A stretch of 64,000 nucleotides of DNA, from the NCBI GenBank assembly GCA_023014485.1, contig JAJOZX010009049.1, positions 111,001 through 175,000 of the forward strand, written 5' to 3'. The stretch's first letter is position 1; each line of letters opens with the position of its first letter. This DNA comes from Bathynomus jamesi. Its lineage: Eukaryota; Arthropoda; Malacostraca; Isopoda; Cirolanidae. Both the position numbers and the translations under genes were made by a program. A model generated the notes under the pieces. It searched no databases. It was not told where the DNA came from and saw nothing but the letters and a program-made list of their open reading frames with translations. Shown one piece after another: positions 55,516-64,000 of this stretch.

Positions 55516-55725
55516 GAACACGAGTGGTGTTGCGGTAGATATCTTCAAAAGAAGATTAGACGCCTGGCTCAGAACAATACCCGGTGAGCCGGGCGTACCT
55601 AGCTATGTGTAGTGGAAAGCACAGGAGAACGATTCTCTACTTCACCAGGCCAACTCGAGAGGAGGGGCGACAAGTTTGACCTTCGTGAAAAGAGGAATCA
55701 TCGCACGGAACATTTGAAAGGTTGA
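55516..55725 (+). pseudogene. LINE (family A type) 3' fragment
   Basis: The plus strand reads VAVDIFKRRLDAWLRTIPGE, PGVPSYV, stop, then ENDSLLHQANSRGGATSLTF and VKRGI. This is the same C-terminal tail as in LINE A at 62998-62740 (VFKRRLDTWLRTVQDELGVP, SNLFLHQARPRDGATSFDF). Only about 65 codons remain. Confidence 0.7.
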
Positions 55726-55927
55726 AAAGTTAATCAAACATTCATTATTTGTTTTGTACGTTCATCAAATCTCCATAAGAAATTGTAAGACGCATTTAAA
55801 TAGTAGAATACGTCTTAAAAGAGTCTCGAAATATTTCCTTCATTTAAAATTCAGTGAAAACTATTTTCTTAAATCTTCAGGACAAATTATGAAGGATGAA
55901 TTAGAAAAATTTGAAGTGTTTTCTCAC

Positions 55928-56084
55928 CTTTTCCAAAAGGAATCATTCGTTCATATTTCTTCAGGGTTCCGTTTTCAATGAACCTTTCTGGTCTGAATTC
56001 CTCAGGATCTCCCCAGTAATCTTCGTCCATCAACACAGATCTCAAGTTGAAAAGAAGGCGAGTATCTTTGGGAATGCGATATCC
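55928..56084 (-). CDS. Cytochrome P450 penultimate exon (PERF motif)
   Basis: The minus-strand exon of 157 bp lies between a TTTTCCTTACAG acceptor and a GTGAGA donor. It encodes GYRIPKDTRLLFNLRSVLMD, EDYWGDPEEFRPERFIENGT, LKKYERMIPFGKG. FRPERF is the P450 PERF motif that locks the K-helix ExxR, and YERMIPFGKG leads to the haem loop. The reading continues with correct phase from the exon at 56543-56642 (phase 0) and into the exon at 34787-34965 (phase 1). A poly-T/ACACAATTATT repeat lies immediately upstream in the intron. Protein folding position: between helix K' and the Cys ligand. Confidence 0.92.
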
Positions 56085-56099
56085 CTGTAAGGAAAAAAT

Positions 56100-56215
56100 G
56101 AAAGGCTTCAATTTTTTTTTTTTTTTTTTTTTTTTACACAATTATTTTTTTTTTATTTTTTTTTTTTTACACAATTATTTTTTTTATTTTATTTTTTTTA
56201 CACAATTATTTCCTT
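56100..56215. repeat. Poly-T minisatellite in a P450 intron
   Basis: Three imperfect units of (T)n-ACACAATTATT. It lies just upstream (in gene orientation) of the 55928-56084 exon. Confidence 0.9.
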
Positions 56216-56542
56216 AAAAGCTAATTTCTCTCTTTTTTTTTTTCATTAGTAATTTTGGCCTATCATAAAAATGTATTTTGGACTATATATCAGACTTCAA
56301 TTTTCATGTGTATATACTTTTTGAAGTCACTGTTCAGTTATACTTAATACTTGTATCAAATTCATTATCTTTTTCCTTCCAGTACAAATCTGAATATTTC
56401 TAAGAATGGCCAAAACATGGGAAAAATTTTGTGAATGCCCATCATCACCTTTGAAACTTTCATTTTTTACTACACTGTGCTGTAAAAAATGTTCACCGTG
56501 CAGCAACTATAAATGAACTGGTTAAAAGATAGGCTTATATAC

Positions 56543-56642
56543 CTGCAAAATGGTATCAGTTCTCGAACAGTGAGGAACAGTATGAGGTGCTGGACATCTA
56601 ATTCGCATTATTTCCTGCAGAAAAGCTTCCGTCTTGATAAGC
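56543..56642 (-). CDS. Cytochrome P450 exon with K-helix ExxR
   Basis: The minus strand encodes LIKTEAFLQEIMRIRCPAPH, TVPHCSRTDTILQ, ending ...CAG before a GTATAT donor. EIMR is the ExxR motif of the P450 K-helix, and the following PAPHTVPH ... TDT segment is typical of the CYP2 clan. The splice into GYRIPKDT (phase 0) gives the normal TDTxLxGYxIPKxT junction. The 5' boundary uses the AG at 56643-56644; the polypyrimidine tract there is weak, so the start is less certain than the end. Upstream exons (I-helix, N-terminal membrane anchor) were not found in the rest of the window and presumably lie beyond it. Confidence 0.82.
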
Positions 56643-56723
56643 CTAATGATATATAAACTTAAATGTAAAATGGCCTGTTTACATTTCAGTACGAGTAACA
56701 TGTGAATAAAGAAAGGGAGAATT

Positions 56724-56729
56724 ATATAT

Positions 56730-56799
<70 letters not shown>

Positions 56800-56805
56800 A
56801 TAATA
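56724..56805. repeat. (TA)n microsatellite
   Basis: TA tract with one AATAT break, next to the P450 exon at 56543-56642. Confidence 0.95.
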
Positions 56806-56831
56806 TATTTATAATAATATACACACATATA

Positions 56832-57166
56832 CAGGGTGGCGCAAAAATCGCGCATCATAGGAATTTTCAGTGTTGACTATATATTATTTTTTTCTTTTAG
56901 GTAGGGGATGGCTGCGAAATTAACAATAGACGAGAGGGTGAGCTTGGTTTTAATGCATGGAATACCAGGTAGAACAAATCGATGAATCGGTACAGAATTT
57001 AAATTCTGTACCGATTCATCGATTTGTTGTGCCTGGTGTTCCATACATTAAAACCAAGATCACCCTCTCGTCTATTGTTAATTTCGCAGCCATCCCCTAC
57101 CTAAAAGAAACAAATAATATATAGTCAACACTGAAAATTCCTATGATGCGCGACTTTTGCGCCATC

Positions 57167-57169
<3 letters not shown>
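56832..57169. mobile_element. Spacerless hairpin MITE built from a transposon 5' end
   Basis: A near-perfect 338-bp palindrome centred between 57000 and 57001 (GAATTT/AAATTC), with termini CAGGGTGGCGCAAAAATCGC and TA on both sides. Each arm (about 169 bp) contains an ATG at the start of MAAKLTIDERVSLVLMHGIP, GRTNR. This looks like the N-terminus of a Tc1/mariner-type transposase. The arm is therefore a terminal repeat plus the first ~25 codons, present in inverted duplicate. Confidence 0.85.
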
Positions 57170-57202
<33 letters not shown>

Positions 57203-57204
57203 CC

Positions 57205-57487
57205 TTTGGTTAGCTTCTGCCCGAATTGTTCATTCTGACGAAGGTCAAGCTTTTCACTCCACCCAAGACCTACAGTTTAACGTGGAATCCGAACCACGCC
57301 CCATCAGCAGCCCAGCGTCTTAACCACTAGGCCACCTAGGATAACCATTTATCTACCAACCACTTTCTTTATTGTGTGGAAGGATGAACAACTGGGTTTT
57401 GCTGCGCGCCGGCTGCCGTCGGGTCTTGGACACGGGGCCGATGGATTCGTAGTCAGCGACGCTAACCACAACACCACCGAGACGCAC

Positions 57488-57490
<3 letters not shown>
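57205..57490 (-). repeat. tRNA-derived SINE with two tRNA-like units
   Basis: On the minus strand the first unit reads GGTGTTGTGGTTAGCGTCGC and TGACTACGAATCCATCGGCC (A box, diverged B box). The second reads GGTGGCCTAGTGGTTAAGAC (A box) and GCGTGGTTCGGATTCCACGT (B box), followed by TAAACTGTAGGTCTTGGG. The second body closely matches the body of the 5S-headed SINEs at 20050 and 22605. It is flanked by (CA)n on its 5' side and (TA)n on its 3' side. Confidence 0.7.
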
Positions 57491-57532
<42 letters not shown>

Positions 57533-58021
57533 TATAGAATATATTTTGAATCTTGTTGCATTCCCATTTGCATTATCGTAGTGATGTATCGATTCCAAAG
57601 TTTAGCCACTGCTGATGTTGATTCTTTCCCTAGATTTAAAACAATCAATTCCTTTCATAAACTTTACTAATCAAATGTGAAAACTTTCAATGTTCATATT
57701 TTTACATTTTAAATTTGTTCAAATGCTTTTCCTTAGCTCACTCCACAATACACTATCAGAATTTATTACTCTTATCCCGTAGCTAAAATGATGTCAAATA
57801 GGTTTATTACTTACTAAAACAAAATTATTTTATAATTTTACCGTCACAAATTCTATACCAGTATTTAAAGTAATTGGTTTCCTTGAAGGTATTTTTTTTT
57901 CTTTAACAATGTAAACAACAACAAAAAATTTCATAAAAATTTTCAAGGCCCTGGTGGCCTATTTGAATTAAAAAATGGATATGCAAATCGGGTTTACAAA
58001 ATTATTAAAGTACTTTAAATA
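57491..58021. other. AT-rich stretch without recognised genes
   Basis: (CA)n at 57497-57530, then AT-rich sequence. I looked here for an upstream P450 exon on the minus strand and found none. Confidence 0.5.
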
Positions 58022-59134
58022 CAACTCGGACCAAAAAAATACAATACCGTCTCGAATGCTCTCATGACCTTCATAATACCTTTACGTTATACATCTTTAT
58101 GAGGAATATGGAGTATCTGTGACGTCATTATGATGGACACCTCTGTGTACCAGTTTTTTAAAAATTAACAATATTGCAAAAACTCGATTAAACATTGAGA
58201 AGTTTATGCTTAGCGACATACAAAATTTTTTAAATTTGTCAGGTGTTACAGAAAAAAAGAATAAATTCATTATGTTTATTGATTGAGTACTGCCAATATA
58301 TTAAACTTTTATCAAAGACTTTTTTAACTCTGTCTTAATATTTAGTTGATCCACCCTTACCCCTGATTACGGTCTCGAATCGACGTGGTATCGAGTCGAC
58401 AAGCCTCTCGCATTTTTCTGTAGTTATCGATTGTCAGGTTGTCATCAAACGCCTCTTCAGTTCACGAAGTGTTCCTGGTTTGTTTTTCGATCTTCTGCTT
58501 TGCAATATTCCAAAGATTTTCTATCGGATAAAGATCGGGAGAATTAGCTGGCCAGGGTAGTAATTCAATTTTATGAGCATCAAACCACGCAGATGTTGCA
58601 TGAGCCGCATAAGCTGGAGCTAGGTCATGTTGAAAAGTAAATGGTTTATCTCTATACAGTTGTTCTGCAGACTCCAGCATGGAGTATTCTAAGATTTTTC
58701 GATAAACGTGACCAATGACAGTTCTATTTAGAAATGCAAGTGACCCCACACCGTTTGCATGACAACCTGGCAATTGATAACTACAGAAGAATGCAAGAGG
58801 CTTGTCGACTCGATGCCACGTCGATTCGAGGCCGTAATCAGTGCTGAGGGTGGACCAACTAAATAATAAGGAGCAAAGTTAAAAAGTCTTTGATAAAAGT
58901 TTAATATTTTGGCAGTACTCGATGGACAATGAATTTATTCTATTTTTTAACACCTGACAAGGTATTTTAAAATTTATTATGTCGCTAAGTATTAACTTAT
59001 CACTGTTGTACTGTTGTACAGAGGTGTCGTTTTATCATAATGACGTCACAGGTCATAAAGGTATATAACTCGAAGGTATTATCAAGATCATGAGCGCATT
59101 TGAGACAGTTTTCTATTTTTTTGGTCTGGAGTTG
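58022..59134 (-). mobile_element. Tc1-type transposon with ~400-bp inverted arms
   Basis: The left end CAACTCGGACCAAAAAAATA and the right end (reverse complement CAACTCCAGACCAAAAAAAT) are flanked by TA (58020-58021 and 59135-59136). The inverted similarity extends inwards to about 58450 and 58762, with indels. It includes TCGAATCGACGTGGTATCGA near the inner edge. A short DD34E transposase segment fills the middle. Confidence 0.82.
58440..58773 (-). pseudogene. Tc1 transposase, C-terminal catalytic fragment
   Basis: The frame reads MPGCHANGVGSLAFLNRTVI, FQHDLAPAYAAHATSAWFDA (second Asp) and LPWPANSPDLYPIENLWNIA (third acidic residue Glu). There are 34 residues between them, the DD34E spacing of Tc1. 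The helix-turn-helix domains and the first Asp are missing, replaced by the start of the inverted arm. It would be inactive. Confidence 0.85.
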
Positions 59135-59410
59135 TAAAGTCAACATAATGAATTGGTTTAATATAAAATTATAAAGTACAACTTAATATAGAGTTATTAT
59201 TAATATAGAGACGATTACAATAGTTTATGATATTTAGAGATTAGCTAGCTAGAGAAAATGTAAATTTATGGGTATCTTAACTTATTAAGCTTTGCCTTTT
59301 TCGTGAATGTAAAATATTTTTATATAATTACACTTTGAAATGAGTATAAATTAGCATAAATAGTGGGAGCGGGGGTGTTAAATTTTCTAAAAATATAGAT
59401 TTTTTTTGTC
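59135..59410. other. AT-rich stretch without recognised genes
   Basis: Low-complexity AT sequence between the Tc1 element and the LINE copies. Confidence 0.5.
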
Positions 59411-61271
59411 AGTGAAAATTTTAAAATTTCAAGTCCGCCTGTGCAGGGAAGTGAAGACGAAGGTTAACGAAGAACTCCGGGTGGCAAGCCTCTGCAAGGG
59501 GAATCCTAAGGAGTTCTTCAGTTATGTTAATAGTAGAAAGCCCATTAGAAGCGGCGTTCTGCGGACCTCCGACGCGGACACCGCTTATGTGCTGAATGAG
59601 TACTTTGTGGGAGTGTTCACCAGGGAGGACACCCGCGTCATCCCGAGCCAGGCGTCAGGCACGAAGGTGTTGGCCTGGATAGTGTTCGGTGTACCGCGAC
59701 AGTCGTTGCCGATAGAATAGACAAACTGAGCGCGTTTAAGGCTTCTGGGCCAGAGTGTTGCGGGAGGTGCGCGACCAGGTGGCTCCCCACCTGGCTACAG
59801 TCTTCACCAAATCGTTGGAGACGGGCCAGGTGCTTGGTGACTGGAGGGAAGCCAAAGTGACCCCTCTCTTTAAGAAAGGGGATCACGAAAGTCCAGGGAA
59901 CTGTCGTCCCATTAGTCTCACTTTGGTTGTAGGTAAATTATTAGAGGGGATAATAGCGTAATAGCGGATAGGATCGTTGACCATTTGGATTCCTACAAGT
60001 TGCTTGTGGACTCCCAACATGGGTTTAGACGGCATAGGTCGTGTCTCACCAACTCGCTCGAGTTTTTCCACGTTATGTTGAGTGAGTACGATAAGAGTAG
60101 GGCGATTGATATACTTTATCTCGAATTTCAGAAAGACTTTGATAAGGTACCTCACCGCCGGCTAATGACCAAAGTGCGCGCGCTGGGTGGTGGGGAAGTA
60201 GGTAGGTGGATTGAAAACAGGCTGAAGAATAGGCGTCAGAGGGTTGTAATTAAAGGGGCTAGTTCGGGTTGGGCCTCGGTCACTAGCGGTGTTCCTCAGG
60301 GTTGCGTTTTGGGGACACTGTTGTTTATCATTAACATAAATGATATCGACGCTGGCATCGTCAGTAGGATCGCCAAATTCGCTGATGACACTAAACTTGG
60401 GGCCAATGTTGGGACGCCCGAAGCGATCGAGCAACTACGTGCGGATCTAGGTAGGATATGAGAGTGGTTCGAAAAATGGCAAATGCCGTTTAACTTGTGC
60501 AAATGAAAGGTGATGCAAATTGGCTACGCCAATCCCAAGTCGGACTACTCGATGTTGGGGAGTAATATCGAGGCCACTGATTTGGAAAAGGACTTGGGTG
60601 TGCTAATTAGCAGCGACTTTAAATTTACCAAACAGTGCGTAGAGGTGGAAAAGGAAACTCAGAAGCTATTGGGTTATATGAGGAGGTAATTTCGATTTCG
60701 AAACAAGATTGTGCTCTTTCTGTACAATTCTCTGGTTCGGCCGCACCTGGAGTATGCTGTGCAGTTCTGGTCGCCCACCTTCAGGAAAGATATTGAGAGC
60801 CTGGATCGAGTCCAGGCGAGGGCCACAAAGTTAATCCCTTCCGTTAGGCACATGGACTACAATCGACGCTTACGCGACCTGAACTTGTTTTCGCTGGAAA
60901 CTCGGAGGCTGCGCAGTCAACTTATCGAAGTTTTCAAGCTCTCACACGAGTTCAACGATGTCGATTTTAGACGCATGTTTAGTTTAAATGATAACCCAAC
61001 TCGCAACAATGGTTGGAAGTTGGATTTGAAACGGTTTAGGATTAGTGTGTGTGGGAATTACTTTACGTATAAGATCTGTGACATGTGGAACAGGTTACCT
61101 TCAGAAGTTGTGAACAGTTCCTCTGTGGATCAGTTCAAGAAAAGGTTAGACCGAATCTTGCACACTATTTGACGGTGCAGGAAATTTTTCGTGGCAACTG
61201 TTACCATTGGTACCTCCTCGGTATGGGCCGAAAGGCCTTTTGAGGTACTTCTTTTCTTTGTAACTCCTTGT

Positions 61272-61275
<4 letters not shown>
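59411..61275 (+). pseudogene. CR1-like LINE (family C) ORF2, 5'-truncated
   Basis: Plus-strand frames read EELRVASLCKGNPKEFFSYV (linker), LGDWREAKVTPLFKKGDHES, CRPISLTLVVGKLLEGIIA, then ORF 59985-60461: SQHGFRRHRSCLTNSLEFFH, DILYLEFQKDFDKVPHR, SGVPQGCVLGTLLFI and KFADDTKLGANVG. Motif A has Glu where the catalytic Asp of YLDF is expected. The thumb and C-terminus follow (LGVLISSDFKFTKQCVEVEK, YNSLVRPHLEYAVQFWSPTF, MWNRLPSEVVNSSSVDQFKK) to a stop at 61172. Stops at 60459 and near 60690 break it. The 3' end reads ACTTCTTTTCTTTGTAACTC and runs into (CT)n. Confidence 0.85.

Positions 61276-61330
<55 letters not shown>
61276..61330. repeat. (CT)n microsatellite at a LINE 3' end
   Basis: About 55 bp of CT following the LINE C tail. 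CR1-type LINEs commonly end in short simple repeats. The next LINE copy begins directly after it. A weaker (CT)n ends the third unit at about 62680-62692. Confidence 0.95.
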
Positions 61331-61334
<4 letters not shown>

Positions 61335-62230
61335 CACTAGTGGGGTTCCTCAGGGTTCCGTTTTGGGGCCACTGTTGTTTACCATTTACATAAATGATAT
61401 CGACGGTGGCATCGTCAGTCGGATCGCCAAATCCGCTGATGACACCAAGCTTGGGGCCAATGTTGGGACGCCCGAAGCGATCGAGGAACTGCGTGCGGAC
61501 CTAGGTAGAATAGGAGAGTGGTCCGAAAAATGGCAAATGTTTAACTTGGGTAAATGCAAAGTGATGCACATTGGCTACGCCAATCCCAAGTCGGACTACT
61601 CGATGTTGGGCAGTAATATCGAGGTGACTGATTTAGAAAAGGACTTGGGTGTGCTAATTAGCAGCGACCTTAAGTTTACGAAACAGTGTGTAGAGGTGGA
61701 AAAGAAAGCCCAGAAACTATTGGGTTATATCAGGAGGCAATTTCAGTTTCGGAACAAGGAGATTGTGCTCTCACTGTACAATTCCCTTGTTCGGCCGCAC
61801 CTGGAGTATGCTGTGCAGTTCTGGTCGCCCACCCTCAGGAAAGATATTGTGAGGCTGGAGCGAGTGCAGGCGAGGGCCACAAAGTTAATCCCTTCCGTTA
61901 GGCATATGGGCTACAATCGACGGTTACGCGCCCTGAACTTGTTTTCGCTTGAAACTCGGAGGCTGCGCGGTCAACTGATCGAGGTTTTCAAGCTCTTACG
62001 CGGGTTCAACGATGTCGATTTTAGAAGTATGTTTAGTTTAAATGATAACCCAACTCGCAACAATTGTTGGAAGTTGGATTTGAAACGATTTAGGACTAGT
62101 GTGTGTGGAAATTACTTTACGTATAAGATCTGTGACACATGGAACAGGTTACCTTCGGAAGTTGTGAACAGTTCCTCTGTGGATCAGTTCAAGAAAAGGT
62201 TAGACGAAATCTTGCACACTATTTGAGTGT
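61331..62230 (+). pseudogene. CR1-like LINE (family C), second 5'-truncated copy
   Basis: The open frame 61363-62226 (287 aa) begins inside RT motif B: SGVPQGSVLGPLLFTIYIND spans the junction. It reads SADDTKLGANVG, where the catalytic FADD has Phe changed to Ser, LGVLISSDLKFTKQCVEVEK, YNSLVRPHLEYAVQFWSPTL and TWNRLPSEVVNSSSVDQFKK to the natural stop. It is the same family as the copy before it, and the frame is better preserved. It starts exactly at the end of the (CT)n tract. Confidence 0.85.
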
Positions 62231-62692
62231 GTAAAGACATTTAGGACCTCAGTCTGCGGAAATTTCTTTTCCTATAAAATAGTTAATATCTGGAACCAAC
62301 TTCCCTCAGAGGTTGTTTCCAGTCAAAGTGTAAATGTGTTTAAAAATAGGCTAGACAAAGTACTGAATACTCTCATGTGAGCAAACTAAATATAGAGCTA
62401 TTTATATATTCTCCACTTTCCTGTAAAATTTCCTTGGCTACTTTTCCAGGGTCAAGGTATTTTCTTCAACCTTTTTCCGTACCTGCCTCTGGCAGGGAGG
62501 GAGCGGAGGGTGGGGAGAGAGCCTTCTACTTTTCTATCCAGTTTTCTACTACTGCTAGGATAGTTGAAAGAAAAATAAACTTTTACAAAATTTTCCCTGG
62601 CACCCGTTGCCATTGGTACCTCCTCGGTATGGGCCGCAAGGCCTTTTGAGGTACTTCTTTTCCTTGTAACTCCTTGTAACTCTCTCTCTCTT
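62231..62692 (+). pseudogene. LINE C-type tail, third unit in series
   Basis: After the stop of the second copy, the plus strand reads KTFRTSVCGNFFSYKIVNIW, NQLPSEVVSSQSVNVFKNRL, DKVLNTLM, stop. This is a second, diverged version of the same LINE C-terminus. It is followed by about 300 bp of 3' untranslated sequence that ends with the same tail as copy 1 (GGTACCTCCTCGGTATGGGC, CTTTTGAGGTACTTCTTTTC). The region thus holds three LINE 3' ends in the same orientation. Confidence 0.75.
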
Positions 62693-62738
62693 ATATATAT
62701 AATATATATAATTATATATATATATAATATATATATAA
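62693..62738. repeat. (TA)n tract
   Basis: Interrupted TA repeat between LINE tails lying in opposite orientations. Confidence 0.9.
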
Positions 62739-64000
62739 CCTCGTTGCAGTTCCGTGCGTTGGTCTTTCTTCACACGAAAGTCAAAGCTGGTGGCTCCGTC
62801 TCTAGGCCTGGCTTGGTGGAGGAACAAGTTGCTCTCTTGCACTCTCCACCGCACATATCCAGGTACACCCAGTTCATCTTGTACCGTCCTAAGCCAGGTA
62901 TCTAGTCTTCTTTTGAAGACTTCAGCTTTGACCCCTATAACGTTCCTGAGGTCCTTTGGAAGCTGGTTAAAAAGTCTTGGGGCTCCCCCTGACAACACTG
63001 CTATTTTCCTTCAGTATTGAAGAGGTGTCGTGTCGGGCCTTTAATTTGGGAACACTACACATTTTGCATTTCCTATTTTCCAGTGTTGTTTGGATTGTAA
63101 TTGAGTTTAGTTTGAAGTTAGGTACCATTTTTTCGATCTTTTTCCATATGTAGATTATGGTGTACCTCTCTTCTCTTCAGGGAGTACAGATGTAGTTTAT
63201 GTAGTCTTTCCCAGTAGTTCTTTGTAGCCATCAAGCTTAACTGTGAAATGTCTCTGGGTTTCATCTAGTTTATTAATTTCTTCTTTTTTATATGGGGACG
63301 TCAGGACTGAGCAGTATTCAAGTTTTGGTATGATCAGTGTTTTCAGCAGGGGAATCATTACTGTCTTGTCCCTCCTTTTGAACGTTCTTAGTATCTGTCC
63401 CGCGACTCTTTTTGCTTTGTTTATAGCTATCTCATTTTGTGTCTCGAATTGCGCATCATCGGTCATCATAACCCCCACATCGACCACTTTCGTGCTTCTC
63501 TGATTTTCCTCTCTATCTGAAGTATAATATGCAGTATAAGTTTCTCATTTCTACCATATCTCAAGAGCTGAAATTTCTCGGTGTTATATGTCATGTTGTT
63601 GTCTTTTGACCATTTGTATATTTTGTTCGTGTCCCTCTGCAAGGCCTCCACCTCTTTTGGATCGCTGATTTTTCTGCTGATCTTTGTATCGTTTGCAAAG
63701 GATGTTACTATACTGTTACTGTTTACTTCGCTGTCTATGTCTGTTAGCATGATAATGAGTAGGAGTAGGGCCAGTACTGTACCTTATGGTACTGAGCTGC
63801 ATACTTCCGATTCTGATGATGATATACCTTGAATTCAGACGACCTGTAGACGTTCTCTGAAGAAGCTGTAGATCCATTTTCCCACTTTGCCTGTTATTCC
63901 CATATGTTTCATTTTATGTGCTATCATACCATGATCGCATTTGTCGAAAGCTTTAGCAAAATCCGTGTATATGACATCGTAGTTTTCATTGCCTTCAAGT
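62739..64000 (-). pseudogene. LINE (family A) copy at the right edge, 3' part
   Basis: The minus-strand 3' end starts AACCTCGTTGCAGTTCCGTG at 62738, as in copy 1 at about 2897. Coding: C-terminus PRLFNQLPKDLRNVIGVKAE, VFKRRLDTWLRTVQDELGVP (62998-62740). Thumb: VDVGVMMTDDAQFETQNEIA, RVAGQILRTFKRRDKTVMIP (63487-63197). RT: SIVTSFANDTKISRKIS (63750-63466), where FADD reads FAND. It continues past the window edge. The text near 63950-63975 reads straight through the position where copy 1 carries the DD41D element. Confidence 0.85.

Noticed and set aside
57226..57350. A functional tRNA gene
   Set aside because: A- and B-box-like motifs are present, but I could not form a full cloverleaf, and the unit is part of a SINE.
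57353..57648. ORFs containing LGGVVVSVADYESIGPVSK-type text
   Set aside because: This is translation of the tRNA-derived SINE, a frequent source of false ORFs.
61146..61337. Arg/Glu-repeat ORF
   Set aside because: It translates the (CT)n microsatellite.
1..64000. CRISPR arrays, bacterial operons, ribosome binding sites, rho-independent terminators
   Set aside because: The window is eukaryotic; the repeats seen are microsatellites and transposon ends, with no repeat-spacer pattern.

Overview
This window is eukaryotic nuclear DNA from an arthropod, most likely a crustacean. The host is inferred from a spliced CYP2-clan cytochrome P450, AT-rich sequence with long (TA)n tracts, and an element repertoire (Penelope, mariner DD34D and DD41D, Tc1, hAT, piggyBac, BEL/Pao, CR1-like and jockey-like LINEs, 5S-headed and tRNA-headed SINEs) that I associate with decapod-type genomes. 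I see no operons, ribosome binding sites or CRISPR arrays. Almost everything recognisable is mobile-element sequence, and most of it is broken.

Layout. 1-1040: a rearranged Penelope-like element. 1386-2756: a DD34D mariner. 2890-8400: a long minus-strand LINE (ORF1 with PHD-like and CCCH fingers, ORF2 with endonuclease and RT), split at 4107-5325 by a DD41D transposon with an open transposase frame. 8690-25470: scattered LINE ends, hAT-type non-autonomous elements, a second mariner, 5S-derived SINEs and long stretches with nothing recognised. 25473-29446: a piggyBac relative flanked by near-identical 0.8-kb direct repeats. 28669-33200: a near full-length CR1-type LINE (esterase ORF1, EN-RT ORF2). 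33350-34500: two more LINE ends.

34787-56642: the only host gene I can support, the 3' end of a minus-strand P450. Three exons carry the K-helix ExxR, the PERF motif and the haem-binding Cys. The last intron is about 21 kb. Nested in it is a hAT element (35427-53223), and inside the hAT coding region is a 15-kb, almost spacerless palindrome (36048-51053) with a 7-bp direct repeat at its ends. Each palindrome arm holds a 5'-truncated BEL/Pao element, a LINE end and several (TA)n tracts. The rest of the intron holds a decayed DD41D element, a deleted mariner and a LINE end.

56643-64000: a spacerless hairpin MITE, a tRNA-type SINE, a Tc1 element with long inverted arms, CR1-like LINE copies in series, and at the right edge another copy of the first LINE. 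That last copy supplies the uninterrupted version of the site that the DD41D element disrupted. The recurring theme is layered insertion, much of it at (TA)n tracts, and inverted duplication at every scale from 77 bp to 15 kb.
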